60,096 nucleotides of DNA from Chloroflexota bacterium (GCA_029782225.1 JAKOVF010000107.1:1-60096), one strand, 5' to 3'. Positions 25,059-35,014 are shown, numbered from the stretch's first letter. Notes: generated from the sequence alone by a model not told the origin. A program made the numbers and translations.

Positions 25059-26006
25059 ATGCCAGACAATCTCAAATCTGTGCCCGTGCTTTCTTCTGAG
25101 ATCACGCCCAAACATCTTTATATGAACCGCCGTGATTTTTTGAAGGCTGCAGGTATTCTTACGGGTTCCGCCGTATTGGCTGCTTGTGTGCCACAGGTTT
25201 CCAGTACCCAATCGGCCGGTCCTTCTGCAAGTGGCAAGACCGATGAGTTGGGTGACCCGGTTAATTCTTACGAAGATATCACCAACTACAATAACTATTA
25301 CGAATTCAGCACGAACAAGGAAGCTGTTGCCCCGCTCTCCAAGGATTTCAAAACTCATCCCTGGACCGTCGAGGTCGGCGGCCTGGTGAGCAAACCGAAG
25401 ATTTACGCCATTGAAGATTTGATGAGCATGTTCCCGCAGGAGGAGCGGATTTACCGCCTGCGCTGTGTGGAGGCCTGGAGCATGGTCATTCCCTGGAGTG
25501 GATTTTCCCTCGCCAGCCTGCTAAAGGCAGTCGAGCCTTTATCCAAGGCAAAGTATGTCCGCTTCGAGACGCTCTTTGATCCCAAGCAGATGCAGGGCGA
25601 AGGCAGCCCGTTTTATCCCTGGCCGTATCAGGAAGGGTTACGTCTTGACGAAGCGATGAATGACCTCGCCATCCTTGCCACGGGGCTATATGGTGAAGCA
25701 CTTCCAGCGCAGGATGGCGCACCCATCCGCCTTGTGGTTCCGTGGAAATATGGTTTCAAATCCATCAAGGCCATCGTCAAGATCGAACTGACGGACACAA
25801 AGCCGAGTACGCTCTGGTCCACGGTTGCGCCGAATGAATATGGCTTCTATGCTAATGTCAATCCAAATGTAGACCACCCTCGCTGGTCGCAGGCCTCCGA
25901 ACGGCGCATCGGTGAACTGGCCCGCCGTCCCACCTTAATGTTCAATGGGTACTCAGATCAGGTAGCGCATCTTTACGATGGAATGGATCTTGCGCTGAAT
26001 TATTAG
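25059..26006 (+). CDS. msrP: Protein-methionine-sulfoxide reductase catalytic subunit
   Basis: This 315-residue molybdopterin enzyme reduces methionine sulfoxide in exported proteins. The Tat motif is at Arg24-Arg25 (RRDFLKAAG), followed by LAAC (Cys43), suggesting a Tat-exported, lipid-anchored form. The sulfite-oxidase-type fold carries the Mo ligand Cys136 ([13 protein letters not shown]). Typical YedY segments are [40 protein letters not shown] and [13 protein letters not shown]. The start at 25059 is chosen because upstream codons fall in the repeat. It pairs with msrQ downstream. Confidence 0.93.
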   Translation: MPDNLKSVPVLSSEITPKHLYMNRRDFLKAAGILTGSAVLAACVPQVSSTQSAGPSASGKTDELGDPVNSYEDITNYNNYYEFSTNKEAVAPLSKDFKTHPWTVEVGGLVSKPKIYAIEDLMSMFPQEERIYRLRCVEAWSMVIPWSGFSLASLLKAVEPLSKAKYVRFETLFDPKQMQGEGSPFYPWPYQEGLRLDEAMNDLAILATGLYGEALPAQDGAPIRLVVPWKYGFKSIKAIVKIELTDTKPSTLWSTVAPNEYGFYANVNPNVDHPRWSQASERRIGELARRPTLMFNGYSDQVAHLYDGMDLALNY

Positions 26007-26012
26007 AGAAAA

Positions 26013-26066
26013 CGTCCCGCAGGTTTCTGTAAGCCGAGTCTCGCTGGAGTTCAAACCTGCGGGACG
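26013..26066. repeat. Inverted repeat between msrP and msrQ
   Basis: CGTCCCGCAGGTTT (26013-26026) and AAACCTGCGGGACG (26053-26066) form a 14-bp stem with a 26-base loop. It sits within an expected operon, so it may stabilise mRNA or simply be an inserted palindrome. Confidence 0.55.
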
Positions 26067-26077
26067 CTGGATGAAGA

Positions 26078-26779
26078 ATGAAAAACTTCCTTGCCCGTTA
26101 CACTCCACTTCAAATCATCATGCACATTGGTGCGTGGTATCCCCTCGCGCGCCTCATCTTCGACTTTGTCGCGGGCAATCTCTCCCCCAACTTCATTCAG
26201 GACCTGGAGGTGCGGACCGGGCGCACGGCAATTCTGTTGCTGGTGCTTTCACTTGCATGTACTCCGCTCAACACGATGCTTGGCTGGCGGGAACTTCTGA
26301 AACGCCGGCGTGCTCTGGGACTCTATGCGCTCCTGTATGCAACGATCCACATGATGATCTTCGTGGAATTGGATTATGGCCTTGCCTGGAGTCTCATCGT
26401 TCAGACGATTGTTCAGAAACCACGTCTGATCGTTGGCATCCTCGCGTTCCTGCTCATGATCCCTCTGGGCATGACGTCTTTTAATATTTGGAAGGCCCGC
26501 CTTGGGAAAAACTGGAAGCGCCTGCATCAACTGGTCTACTTCATCGCGCCGTTGGCCGTGCTGCATTATGCCTGGTCAAAAAAAGGCGACCTCTTCGCCT
26601 TGCAGGGCGATATTATCAAGCCTCTGATCTATGGGATTATCGTTGTACTTCTGCTGATCTTCCGCATCCCGCCTGTGCGCAAATTCCTCGCCTCCTTACG
26701 GGACCGCGGCCTGGCTGCGTTATATCATCTTCGCCGGCGGCCCAAACAGGACGCTCTAAAACCAGTTCTAAAACAGTAG
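26078..26779 (+). CDS. msrQ: MsrQ heme-binding membrane subunit
   Basis: This 233-residue ferric-reductase-like protein has about six transmembrane segments and heme-ligand His residues in YATIHMMIF, LHQLVYFI and VLHYAWSKKG. It passes electrons from the quinone pool or cytosol to MsrP. The C terminus is longer and more basic than average. Its position after msrP, with a 71-base gap containing a palindrome, confirms the pairing. Confidence 0.9.
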   Translation: MKNFLARYTPLQIIMHIGAWYPLARLIFDFVAGNLSPNFIQDLEVRTGRTAILLLVLSLACTPLNTMLGWRELLKRRRALGLYALLYATIHMMIFVELDYGLAWSLIVQTIVQKPRLIVGILAFLLMIPLGMTSFNIWKARLGKNWKRLHQLVYFIAPLAVLHYAWSKKGDLFALQGDIIKPLIYGIIVVLLLIFRIPPVRKFLASLRDRGLAALYHLRRRPKQDALKPVLKQ

Positions 26780-26817
26780 AAATAGACATCGCTCGCAGCT
26801 GCACTGCGGGCGATGGA

Positions 26818-27483
26818 CTAGCCTAGCAGCACATTCAGCAAGCTCGGGGTTGCATCGAAGATCGCGTCCGCCCCCATTTTCTTTAATTCATATTCCTCAC
26901 CGAAGCCGCATAACACGCCCGCCGTCTGCGCACCCGCGGACCGGCCGGCGCGGATATCCACGGTTGTATCGCCGATCATGAGGCAATGCTCGGGGGCCAC
27001 GTCCATCTTTTTCGCGGCCAGCAGGATTGGGTCCGGGTAAGGCTTCGTGTAAGGCGCCGAGAGTCCCGTAATGATCGCGTTGAAATAGCCAGTCAGGCCA
27101 AACTGATCCAAAAAGCACATGGTCCCGTACTCATCGCGCGCAGTGACCACTGCCATCGGGAAGTGTCCATACAGGCATTTGAGCATCTCATCCACGCCGG
27201 GCACAAGCAGAAATTTCTTCGCCGGGTAGGGGCGGTTGCGGTAAAGCCAGCTGATGAAGGCAGCCATTTCATCATCGATCCCGAGCGTATCCGCCAGTCC
27301 CAGCAGGGTATTTCCAGGAGCCTCGACCCACATCACGATGCGACGTGCCGTGTGGGCGGGATCGCGGAACAAGAAGCGCGGCAAAAAGGGCACCAGCTTC
27401 TGCATATATAGATCGTCGGTATCGCTGAGCGTACCGTCCACATCGAAACACAGCGCGTGAATGCGTGAAAGTTGGAGCGGCAT
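26818..27483 (-). CDS. HAD-family phosphatase (phosphoglycolate phosphatase-like)
   Basis: This 221-residue haloacid dehalogenase-type hydrolase has motif I FDVDGTLSD, a helical cap (about 20-95), motif II VVTARDE, motif III Lys in YTKPYPD and motif IV MIGDTTVDIRAGRSAG. It probably dephosphorylates a small phosphometabolite such as phosphoglycolate, but substrate specificity cannot be read from sequence. It is transcribed away from the downstream sensor-kinase gene and toward msrQ. Confidence 0.85.
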   Translation of the reverse strand: MPLQLSRIHALCFDVDGTLSDTDDLYMQKLVPFLPRFLFRDPAHTARRIVMWVEAPGNTLLGLADTLGIDDEMAAFISWLYRNRPYPAKKFLLVPGVDEMLKCLYGHFPMAVVTARDEYGTMCFLDQFGLTGYFNAIITGLSAPYTKPYPDPILLAAKKMDVAPEHCLMIGDTTVDIRAGRSAGAQTAGVLCGFGEEYELKKMGADAIFDATPSLLNVLLG

Positions 27484-27767
27484 GGCGCAATTGTACCAAA
27501 GCGACTATACTTTGTCCGTGCATGGCACCCGCACTTTTCGCACCTGCCCCGAGCGCGGGAAACAATTCGAGGCCGCTTCGTTCCAATTGCACTACAAGAA
27601 GGCATTTTGCCGCGCTCGCAACACCTGGACAACTGCAATCGAACAGTTGGATTAAAAATTTGGAGCGCGTGGTATTATTTAATACAGGAAGTGGTTTGAA
27701 GTACTTCTAAAAGCTACCAATGCCGTCCTCGGCATTGGACTCGCCGCCGAGTCGGCGGAAGCTGAAT
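27484..27767. other. Intergenic region between HAD and sensor kinase genes
   Basis: These 284 bases carry AT-rich patches (TATACTTTG near 27507, GGTATTATTTAATAC near 27669) that could hold divergent promoters, and a GC-rich palindrome CCGCCGAGTCGGCGG just before the kinase start. A 57-codon open frame (from 27482) is present, but nothing supports it as a gene. Confidence 0.4.
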
Positions 27768-29888
27768 ATGTCCGAAGATCGTAACCGCGCTTTGCTTGAA
27801 CTCCTGATCGGCGTCAGCCGCGAAGTTGCCACCGCGCTGGACCTTCGCACCGTGCTGCAGCGCCTGCTGTTTGCCGCGCTTCAGAATGTGGGCGGCGAGC
27901 GCGGCAGCATTGTGGTGCTCGACGATCTGGGCAAGCCCGTAGACGCGACCATCGTTTACGGAAAGCAGACCCATGAGCATACCACCCAGCAATTGCGCGA
28001 GACGGTCGAGCGAGGGCTGGCTGGCTGGGTGATCTCACATCGCAAGCCCACTCTCATTCCCGATACGAGCAAGGACGAACGCTGGCTGCGCCGTGCGGAT
28101 GATTCCGCGGAAAAGACCGGTGCCAAGTCCGCGATTTGCGTGCCGTTGCTGGCGCGCGAGCGACTCGTGGGCGTGCTTACGCTCGTCCATTCCGTCCCCA
28201 ACGCATTTAATGAAGAACATCTCGAGCTGATGCAGGCTATCGCTGATCAGGCCAGCGTGGCAGTTTTGAACGCGCGCCTGTATACCGAGGCCCAGCGCAC
28301 CGCCCGCGTCATGTCCGCGCTGGCGGAGGGCGCGGCAGCGATCAACACTTCACTGGAAATGCCGGATGTCTGGCGCCGCATCCTCAACCAGACCATGCAG
28401 GCCCTGCAAGTGGAGACGGTGGCGCTGGCTTTGATTGACGCATCGGAAGAGAACCTGGTCTACCTCGCCGCCGCCGGTCACAACTCCGGCAATATTCCTG
28501 GAAAAACCATCCAGGCGGGCCAGGGACTCGTTGGGCTGGTCATCCAGGATCGGCAGGGGATCGTGATACCCAGCGTCAAACTGGATCGGCGCTATTCTGA
28601 AGTGGACAGGTTCGGAGGCATCGAGATGCGGGCGGTCGCCATTGCACCCATCCAGGCACAGGGAAAAGTCATCGGTGCGCTGGAGGCCATCAATCCCGTC
28701 TCCGGCGCATTCGATCCGGACGCGATGCTGGTCATGACCGGCCTCGGGTCACTGGCAGGAACGACAATCCAGAATGCGCGCTTCCTTGAACGACTGCAAA
28801 GAGCTCACGAACGCTACCGCGAACTCTTCGAAGACAGCGTGGATCCCATTCTCATCACAGATTGGGTGGGCCACGTGATCGAGGCCAACCGTCAGGCGGT
28901 GGCTTTGAGCGGTTACAAGGTTGAGCAATTGCACAGCATGAGCATTGACCAACTGCACGAGGTCAATTGGAAAAGGGTCGGCCCGGCATTCGAGGAGCTG
29001 AAGGAAAAAGACGAACGCACGTACGAATCGGTCCTGCATTGCAGCAACGGCGGGACGACGCCGATCGAAGTCTATGCACGGCGGGTCGAATTCGAAGAGG
29101 CTGATTCGGTCCAGTGGATCCTGCGCGATATCACTGCGCGCAAGGAACTTGACTCGCTGCGCGATGATATGACAGCCATGATCTACCATGACCTGCGTTC
29201 GCCGCTCGGCAATATTGTCTCCAGCCTGGAGATGATTAGCGACATGGTGCCGCAGGATGAGTCGGTCCAATCCATGCTCGCGATTGCGGGCAATTCCACG
29301 GCGCGCATCCAGCGCCTGATCAATTCACTGCTGGATATCAACCGTCTTGAATCGGGACAGCCAGTTGCGGATCAGAAAGCCCGCGATCCGGAAGCCCTGA
29401 TCAATGAAGCGATCCGCAACGTCGAGCCTGCAGCCAGCAGTCGTCACCAGATGATCAAGCGGAAGGTCAGCAAGGGCCTGCCGGCCATCTGGATCGATGT
29501 GGATATGATCCAGCGCGTGCTGATCAACCTGCTTGAAAACGCGATCAAATTTACGCCGACGGAAGGACGCATCGAGATCGGTGCGGAGCCTAATGGTAAT
29601 TTCGTGAAAATGTGGGTGCGGGATAACGGTCCGGGCATCCCCCTGCCAGACCAGGAACGCATCTTCGAAAAGTTCACACGCCTGCGCGGCAAGGACAGGC
29701 CGGGCGGCCTCGGTGTTGGGCTGGCTTTCTGCAAACTTGCCATTCAGGGACATGGCGGAGAGATCTGGGTCGAGAGCGAAATCGATCACGGCGCAACGTT
29801 CTGGATCACACTGCCAGTTGCACAGAAAAAGCAAACCGGGAGGCTGAAGCGCCCCACCGGAAAACTTCAGTTGAAACATGCAGAATAA
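27768..29888 (+). CDS. Soluble hybrid-input histidine kinase (GAF-GAF-PAS-HisKA-HATPase)
   Basis: This 706-residue kinase has no membrane segment. It has GAF 1 (about 10-165), GAF 2 (about 185-335) and a PAS domain (about 345-455, YRELFEDSVDPILITDW). HisKA follows with His474 (MIYHDLRSPLGNIVSS), then HATPase with NLLENAIKFTP, DNGPGIP, FEKFTRLRG and GGLGVGLAF. GAF domains bind small ligands or chromophores; no chromophore Cys is evident. No response regulator is adjacent, so it is an orphan kinase. Start 27768 is preferred over 27720, which lies in a GC-rich palindrome. Confidence 0.9.
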   Translation: MSEDRNRALLELLIGVSREVATALDLRTVLQRLLFAALQNVGGERGSIVVLDDLGKPVDATIVYGKQTHEHTTQQLRETVERGLAGWVISHRKPTLIPDTSKDERWLRRADDSAEKTGAKSAICVPLLARERLVGVLTLVHSVPNAFNEEHLELMQAIADQASVAVLNARLYTEAQRTARVMSALAEGAAAINTSLEMPDVWRRILNQTMQALQVETVALALIDASEENLVYLAAAGHNSGNIPGKTIQAGQGLVGLVIQDRQGIVIPSVKLDRRYSEVDRFGGIEMRAVAIAPIQAQGKVIGALEAINPVSGAFDPDAMLVMTGLGSLAGTTIQNARFLERLQRAHERYRELFEDSVDPILITDWVGHVIEANRQAVALSGYKVEQLHSMSIDQLHEVNWKRVGPAFEELKEKDERTYESVLHCSNGGTTPIEVYARRVEFEEADSVQWILRDITARKELDSLRDDMTAMIYHDLRSPLGNIVSSLEMISDMVPQDESVQSMLAIAGNSTARIQRLINSLLDINRLESGQPVADQKARDPEALINEAIRNVEPAASSRHQMIKRKVSKGLPAIWIDVDMIQRVLINLLENAIKFTPTEGRIEIGAEPNGNFVKMWVRDNGPGIPLPDQERIFEKFTRLRGKDRPGGLGVGLAFCKLAIQGHGGEIWVESEIDHGATFWITLPVAQKKQTGRLKRPTGKLQLKHAE

Positions 29889-29908
29889 TCTCTTCCTTCA
29901 GGAGCATC

Positions 29909-30766
29909 ATGCAGGCCATAACCGATAACATATTTATCGAAGACCAGTTCCTTGGAGTGGTGCTGGGAGTAATCGTCACGCCGCGCGGCCTGATACAGAT
30001 CGACGCGCCGGCTTCTCCGGAAGATGCGCGCTCGTGGCGCGCCTCATTGATGAACCTCGGGGGAGGCATGGAACGCGTCCTGATCAACCTCGATCCGCAT
30101 CCGGACCGTACACTTGGCGCGCGTGCCATGGATTGCACCGTGATCGCGCACGAAAAGACCGCGAACACCTTTCGTACGCGTCCCACGACCTTCAAGGCGC
30201 AGGGCGAGGAGACGGGCGCAGACTGGGAATCCATTGCCGGGCTGGGCAGCATTCGCTGGGCACCGCCCGAAATCTCCTTCAGTTCACAAATGACCCTTTA
30301 CTGGGGCGATTCGCCGGTAGTGCTTGAGCATCATCCAGGCCCCGCGGCTGGCGCGATCTGGGTCATTCTGCCTGACGAAAAAGTGGTCTTCGTCGGCGAT
30401 ACCATCACCAAGAATCAGCCACCCTTCCTTGCCAATGCCAATTTCCCGGACTGGATCGAAGCAGTGAACCTGCTGCTCGACCCCGCCTATAAAGGCTACA
30501 CAATTGTCAGCAGCCGCGGCGGTGTGGCAACGCCAAACAACATCAAGAATCAGCTGGACTTTCTGAAGTATGCCCGCGACCGGCTCGACAAAATGACGGC
30601 CAAAAAGCCGCTTCCTGCAACGATTGAAAAACTGGTCGACTCGCTCTCAGGCTGGTTCAAGGCCCCGGCGGCGCGTCATAAGCAGTATGCCCAGCGTGTG
30701 CGCTATGGCATTCACCACTATATGGCCCGCCACCACCACGCATCCATCCGCACGGAAGATGACTAA
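29909..30766 (+). CDS. Metallo-beta-lactamase-fold protein with degenerate metal site
   Basis: This 285-residue protein has MBL-fold order (GVIVTPRGLIQIDAPASPEDA, the VFVGDTITK strand, HHPGPAAGAIWV). The canonical HxHxDH is replaced by NLDPHPDRTLG, keeping one His and one Asp. Metal binding is probably reduced or altered, so hydrolase activity is uncertain. The C terminus is His-rich (HHYMARHHHAS). It follows the kinase by 20 bases, and its TAA overlaps the next ATG. Confidence 0.75.
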   Translation: MQAITDNIFIEDQFLGVVLGVIVTPRGLIQIDAPASPEDARSWRASLMNLGGGMERVLINLDPHPDRTLGARAMDCTVIAHEKTANTFRTRPTTFKAQGEETGADWESIAGLGSIRWAPPEISFSSQMTLYWGDSPVVLEHHPGPAAGAIWVILPDEKVVFVGDTITKNQPPFLANANFPDWIEAVNLLLDPAYKGYTIVSSRGGVATPNNIKNQLDFLKYARDRLDKMTAKKPLPATIEKLVDSLSGWFKAPAARHKQYAQRVRYGIHHYMARHHHASIRTEDD

Positions 30767-31833
30767 TGCCCGAATCTCAACCCGTCTTTGAATTAACACG
30801 CGGCCGCGTGGTCGAGTCGATTCACTATGGCTCGGTCGCGGTCGTGGATAGTAATGGAAAGCTGCTGGCTTCCTACGGCGACCCTCAGATGGTCGCCTTT
30901 TTGCGCTCATCCGCCAAGGCCTTTCAGGCTCTGCCCTTTGTCGAACGCGGCGGGGTTGAGTATTATTCTCTCACCCCGCGCGAGCTTGCGCTGGCAGTCG
31001 CCTCTCATGAAGGTTCAGATGAACATGTGCAGGCTGCGGAGAGCATCCAGGCAAAGGCCGGGCTCCGGGAAAGCGATCTGCAGTGCGGCATCCACATGCC
31101 CGGGGATTCAGAGGCCTACAAGTCGTTGATCCGTCATCACGAATCTCCGACGCCCAACCGCAACAACTGTTCGGGCAAACACTCAGCTATGCTGGCGCAC
31201 GCCAAAATGCGCGGCCTGCCGCTGGAAACGTATCTGGAAAACAGCCATCCCATCCAGCAGGAGATCCTTGCCACCTTTGCCGAGATGTGCAAAATCCCGG
31301 TTGAAAGGGTGGAACTGGGCATCGACGGCTGCTCCGCGCCGAACTTTGCGGTCCCGCTTTACAATGCGGCGCTGGCCTTTGCACGTCTGGCCGACCCGCG
31401 CGATTTACCCGAAGCGCGTTCAACCGCCTGCCGCAAAATCACCTCCGCCATGGTGACTCAGCCTGAGATGATCAGCGGGCGCGGCGAGTTCGATTGCCGA
31501 CTCATGCAGGCTGGCCGTGGAAAGATCATCTGCAAACGCGGCGCGGAGGGCTATCAGGCCATCGGTCTTTTGCCCGGCGCTTTAGGTCCAGATTCGCCCG
31601 GGGTTGGAATCGCATTCAAAGTATCAGATGGTGACATTCTTTTTCGCACAGTGAATATCGAGCCGCGCAATCGGGTCCGCCCGGCCGTCAGCCTGGATAT
31701 CCTGCGCCATTTAGGTGCGCTGGACGATGCCCAACTTCGGGAGCTGGCAGAATTTGGACCGACTCTGCCGGTCAAGAATCATCGCGGCATTGTCACGGGT
31801 GAATCGCGGCCTGTATTTCAATTGAACAGGTGA
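30766..31833 (+). CDS. L-asparaginase II family (Rhizobium etli AnsA type)
   Basis: This 355-residue protein resembles the thermolabile Rhizobium-type L-asparaginase, unrelated to the E. coli enzymes. Diagnostic segments are SSAKAFQALPFVERGG, SHEGSDEHV, HMPGDSEAYKSL, NNCSGKHSAMLAHAK (with the Ser/Lys pair and Cys important in this family), GIDGCSAPNFAVPL and MVTQPEMISGRGEFDCRLM. It should hydrolyse asparagine to aspartate and ammonia in the cytoplasm. The start overlaps the upstream TAA by one base (TAATG). Confidence 0.92.
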   Translation: MPESQPVFELTRGRVVESIHYGSVAVVDSNGKLLASYGDPQMVAFLRSSAKAFQALPFVERGGVEYYSLTPRELALAVASHEGSDEHVQAAESIQAKAGLRESDLQCGIHMPGDSEAYKSLIRHHESPTPNRNNCSGKHSAMLAHAKMRGLPLETYLENSHPIQQEILATFAEMCKIPVERVELGIDGCSAPNFAVPLYNAALAFARLADPRDLPEARSTACRKITSAMVTQPEMISGRGEFDCRLMQAGRGKIICKRGAEGYQAIGLLPGALGPDSPGVGIAFKVSDGDILFRTVNIEPRNRVRPAVSLDILRHLGALDDAQLRELAEFGPTLPVKNHRGIVTGESRPVFQLNR

Positions 31834-32612
31834 CGGTCACTTTGGACCCTTTTCTTCAATCCCTCATCGCCCGGCTGGATCAGCCGGGCGTTCTTGGTAT
31901 AGCGCTCGTGGGCAGTTATGCCCGCGGCGAGAATAAACCGTACAGCGATGTGGACCTCGATATCTTTGTGGATGAACTTCCTGCTGACAAATACACGCTT
32001 CGCTTCTTCAACGGGAAGCTGGTCAGCCTCAAATACATTCTCCCCGCTGAGGAATACGCGTCTCTCCAAAAGCCGGAAGGCGCGGTCTGGGCGGTGCCCG
32101 GACTGCGTCAAATGAAGATTCTGCTGGATAAAACGGGACAGATCGCCAGCCTTCAGCAGGCCGCCTTTGATTTCAACTGGAAGGATTTGCAGCGAGCTGC
32201 AGACGAATATGCTGTTGAGAACCTGATGAAATGTGCCGAGGAGGCACACAAGATCATGGATGGGTTGCAGCAGGATGATGAATCAAAGGTTCTCTATGCC
32301 TCATGGGGAATGTTCAAGGAATTGTCCTTTTCGGTACTGGTGCAGGCTGGTCTGATGATCACGTCTGAGAATCGTGCTTTTGAACTGCTGGAGAATCATA
32401 TTGGCCTTGACCACCCGTGGACAAGAGCTTTTCGCCTGTCATTTGGCATGGACCTTGGCGATGTCAATGTTCCGGCTTATCAGACGCGCGGACAGGCGGC
32501 GCTCGAACTTTATCAGCAGACGGCAGTCCTTTTTAAGGGCCACATCACTCAGAAACACAGCGAGGTCATTGAGAATACGCTACAATTAATTCATGACTTT
32601 TTCCTGCAATGA
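31830..32612 (+). CDS. Nucleotidyltransferase-domain protein
   Basis: This 260-residue protein has the pol-beta-type motif GSYARGENKPYSDVDLDIF (Gly-Ser, then Asp-x-Asp), so catalytic acids are present. The C-terminal helical region resembles those of aminoglycoside or minimal nucleotidyltransferases, but neither substrate nor partner can be named. Start GTG 31830 overlaps the asparaginase stop (GTGA). The start codon lies inside the palindrome GTGACGGTCAC, the unit of two other intergenic repeats in the window. Confidence 0.75.
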   Translation: MTVTLDPFLQSLIARLDQPGVLGIALVGSYARGENKPYSDVDLDIFVDELPADKYTLRFFNGKLVSLKYILPAEEYASLQKPEGAVWAVPGLRQMKILLDKTGQIASLQQAAFDFNWKDLQRAADEYAVENLMKCAEEAHKIMDGLQQDDESKVLYASWGMFKELSFSVLVQAGLMITSENRAFELLENHIGLDHPWTRAFRLSFGMDLGDVNVPAYQTRGQAALELYQQTAVLFKGHITQKHSEVIENTLQLIHDFFLQ

Positions 32613-32728
32613 CAAGCTTCGAGGGTTGGAAAGGCTGAAAGTCTTTCATCAATTTATCATCTCTTTGGGATTATCATTCGACGAATCGTCTTCATGCCCG
32701 GGACTTTCGGGTAAACACAGGTATTGTT

Positions 32729-33394
32729 ATGGCTAATTTGAAAAGACGCGCAACAAAAGTCCATCAAACATTATTGAAAGCTTTTGGCGAACCCATCTGG
32801 CGCAATCCCCTGCCAGCGATCGATGAGCTGGTTTCCACCATCCTCTCGCAAAACACAAACGATATGAACCGTGACCGCGCCTTCTATGCCTTGCGCGCGA
32901 AATACCCCACCTGGGAAGCTGTGCGCGACGCAAAGCCGCAGGATGTGATCGCAACCATTAAAACCGCGGGGCTGGCGAATCAAAAAGGTCCGCGTATTCA
33001 ACAGGTGCTGCGCTCTATTACCGAGGAACGTGGCTCCCTGAACCTGGATTTTCTGGCTGACCTGCCAGTCGAGGACGCCCGCGCCTGGCTCATGAATTTC
33101 AACGGTGTGGGGCCGAAGACGGCTGCCATCGTCTTGTGTTTCTCCCTGAATAAACCGGCATTCCCAGTGGATACCCATATCTACCGGGTCACAGGCCGCA
33201 TCGGTCTCAGGCCGGAAAGTATGAACGTAGAACAGGCGCATCCATATCTTGAATCTCTATTCCCACCGGAGTCGTACTACGCTGCGCACTTGAATCTGAT
33301 TCGGCTGGGGCGCGAGGTCTGCACAGCACGGAAACCATTGTGCGCAAAATGCCCGATCGTCCAGTTGTGTGATTATGAGTTTAAGACCCTATGA
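32729..33394 (+). CDS. nth: Endonuclease III (base-excision repair glycosylase/AP lyase)
   Basis: This 221-residue enzyme has a helix-hairpin-helix motif with catalytic Lys ([12 protein letters not shown]), catalytic Asp in [10 protein letters not shown], and the C-terminal 4Fe-4S loop C-x6-C-x2-C-x5-C ([17 protein letters not shown]). It removes oxidised pyrimidines and nicks AP sites. Its stop overlaps the next gene by four bases. The 116 bases upstream separate it from the nucleotidyltransferase gene. Confidence 0.94.
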   Translation: MANLKRRATKVHQTLLKAFGEPIWRNPLPAIDELVSTILSQNTNDMNRDRAFYALRAKYPTWEAVRDAKPQDVIATIKTAGLANQKGPRIQQVLRSITEERGSLNLDFLADLPVEDARAWLMNFNGVGPKTAAIVLCFSLNKPAFPVDTHIYRVTGRIGLRPESMNVEQAHPYLESLFPPESYYAAHLNLIRLGREVCTARKPLCAKCPIVQLCDYEFKTL

Positions 33395-33864
33395 GTGATG
33401 AGCCTCCTGTCAGCGTCGCTTTGGAGAAACTTGGAATCCCCCACCGTGTGTTTCGCCATGCGGGCCCAGTTAACTCATTGGAACAGGCAGCTGCCGAGCG
33501 TGGTCAACGCCCGGAGCAGGTGGTGAGGAGTATCCTCTTCCGCATTGGCGAAGACGATTTCATCATGGTGCTCGTGGCCGGGCCGGCACAAATTCCCTGG
33601 AAGGCATTGCGCAAACATCTTGGCCAGTCCCGGTTGACGATGGCAACCGAGGACGAGGTGCTGGCTGTGACCGGATACCGCATCGGGGCGGTGTCCCCTT
33701 TCGGACTGCCGCGCCGACTCAAAGTCCTGATTGATGCGGGCGTGATGCAGGAGCAGGAAGTGTCGATCGGGTCGGGAACGCGCGGCCAGGCGGTCATCCT
33801 CACAAGCGCGGACCTGCATCACGCACTCCCCGAGGCAGAGATCGTGACACTGATCGAAGAATAA
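33391..33864 (+). CDS. YbaK/EbsC-family aminoacyl-tRNA deacylase
   Basis: This 157-residue protein has the YbaK/ProX fold: the N-terminal [40 protein letters not shown], conserved [15 protein letters not shown] and [16 protein letters not shown]. It likely hydrolyses mischarged tRNAs (Cys-tRNA-Pro type), but the exact subclass cannot be read. It is translationally coupled to nth. Confidence 0.9.
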   Translation: MSDEPPVSVALEKLGIPHRVFRHAGPVNSLEQAAAERGQRPEQVVRSILFRIGEDDFIMVLVAGPAQIPWKALRKHLGQSRLTMATEDEVLAVTGYRIGAVSPFGLPRRLKVLIDAGVMQEQEVSIGSGTRGQAVILTSADLHHALPEAEIVTLIEE

Positions 33865-33900
33865 AGAAACGCCGACTGGATTTCAGTCGGCGGTCAGAGT

Positions 33901-34659
33901 TCAGGGGGTCACTACGGGCACGTCACCCGAGATTGAAACGAGTGAAGCGTCCACCCAGGCTTTCTGTCCGGGCTGGCCCGGGACTTCCACCTGTATCCAC
34001 TTGCCGTCGCTGGTTTTGCCAAGCGCGCCGGTGGTGAGGCCCGCCTCCAGCATGGCGACACCGCCCGCGTTCGGATCAGGGGAAGAACGCAGAACAACGG
34101 GATCAGTACCCGTGTTGGTCACGAAGCTAAACGCCGCTGGCACTCCTGAGGCAGGTGTGCCGGGTAAGGGAGTAAACGTGGCAGGCACAGCAAGGGTGAT
34201 GCCCAGCAAACGCGCCATTTCCAGGCTGTACTGGTCATGGAGTTGCTTGGCCTGGCTGATTCCAGCGTTGATGAGCTGGGTATTAGGGTTTGCCATGAAA
34301 GCGATCAAGGTCTTGATCACCACATTCATGTGAGCCAGTTGATATTCCTTGAGCTTCGTGAGGCAGGGCGGGACCTGCTGGTCCTCCGCGTCGCGCAGGA
34401 TGCGCTGCATTTCGGGAATAATCTGTATCAATTGGTTCTGCGGGGTACTGGAGGCAAGCTCGGAGTAATCGTCAAACTCGCGCATAAGCTTGTTGACCTT
34501 GGTTACCTCATCCGGCAGGTTTTGGGAGATGCAGGGATCCGGGGTAATAGTGGGCTCCGGCGTTCCCGCACTGGCTGGTGCAGCGGTAGCCTGTTTTGCA
34601 CCACAGGAACTAGACAGCAGGGCGATCAAAAGAACAGCAATGATTGTTTTGACTTTCAT
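33901..34659 (-). CDS. Lipoprotein with C-terminal SH3-like domain
   Basis: This 252-residue protein has a lipoprotein signal (LLSSSC, Cys19), a Pro/Thr linker (PEPTITPDPC), a helical middle with a Cys pair, and a C-terminal bacterial SH3 domain (VVLRSSPDPNAGGVAMLEAG, WIQVEVPGQPGQKAWVDASL). SH3b domains usually bind cell wall or proteins. Its specific function is unknown. The chosen start gives a clean signal peptide; in-frame codons extend to 34827 but lack one. It converges on the YbaK gene with a 36-base gap. Confidence 0.75.
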   Translation of the reverse strand: MKVKTIIAVLLIALLSSSCGAKQATAAPASAGTPEPTITPDPCISQNLPDEVTKVNKLMREFDDYSELASSTPQNQLIQIIPEMQRILRDAEDQQVPPCLTKLKEYQLAHMNVVIKTLIAFMANPNTQLINAGISQAKQLHDQYSLEMARLLGITLAVPATFTPLPGTPASGVPAAFSFVTNTGTDPVVLRSSPDPNAGGVAMLEAGLTTGALGKTSDGKWIQVEVPGQPGQKAWVDASLVSISGDVPVVTP

Positions 34660-34915
34660 GTGATTTCCCATTGAAAAGAATTGAGGGATGGCTTTGGCTG
34701 CCCTTTTGTATCCGCCGTGAGCGTCCAATTTGTGCAGCATGTAGGTGCCCATGAAATTCATCAGGGCGTTGTGATGAAATCCAAGTGATTTTAGTCCAAA
34801 TCGCACAAACCATAATTCAAGATTCATTGCAGAAGTCTACCTGAGCTCAATATATAATGTTTGGCGGCTGGCATGCTCCAACCGTCTGAATTTTGTAAGA
34901 ATTCATGCACCTCCC

Positions 34916-34944
34916 TTGACTTCATTTACTGAAATAGGTATGAT
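34916..34944 (+). promoter_or_regulatory. Sigma-70-type promoter of groESL
   Basis: TTGACT (34916-34921), a 17-bp spacer and TATGAT (34939-34944) form a near-consensus promoter. CIRCE begins 5 bp after the -10, so HrcA bound there would block initiation. The rest of 34660-35014 shows no gene. Confidence 0.88.
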
Positions 34945-34949
34945 TGGAA

Positions 34950-34976
34950 TTAGCACTCTGATGCATAGAGTGCTAA
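34950..34976 (+). promoter_or_regulatory. CIRCE operator (HrcA binding site)
   Basis: TTAGCACTC (34950-34958), nine bases, then GAGTGCTAA (34968-34976) is an exact match to the CIRCE consensus. HrcA repression of groESL through CIRCE is established. HrcA itself is not in this window. Confidence 0.96.
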
Positions 34977-35014
34977 TTCCGTGATTATCTAACAACCATT
35001 CAAGGAGGCCAGTT

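Noticed and set aside
27461..27655. 64-codon frame upstream of the GAF/PAS kinase
   Set aside because: Overlaps the start of the HAD gene, no family, no ribosome binding site.
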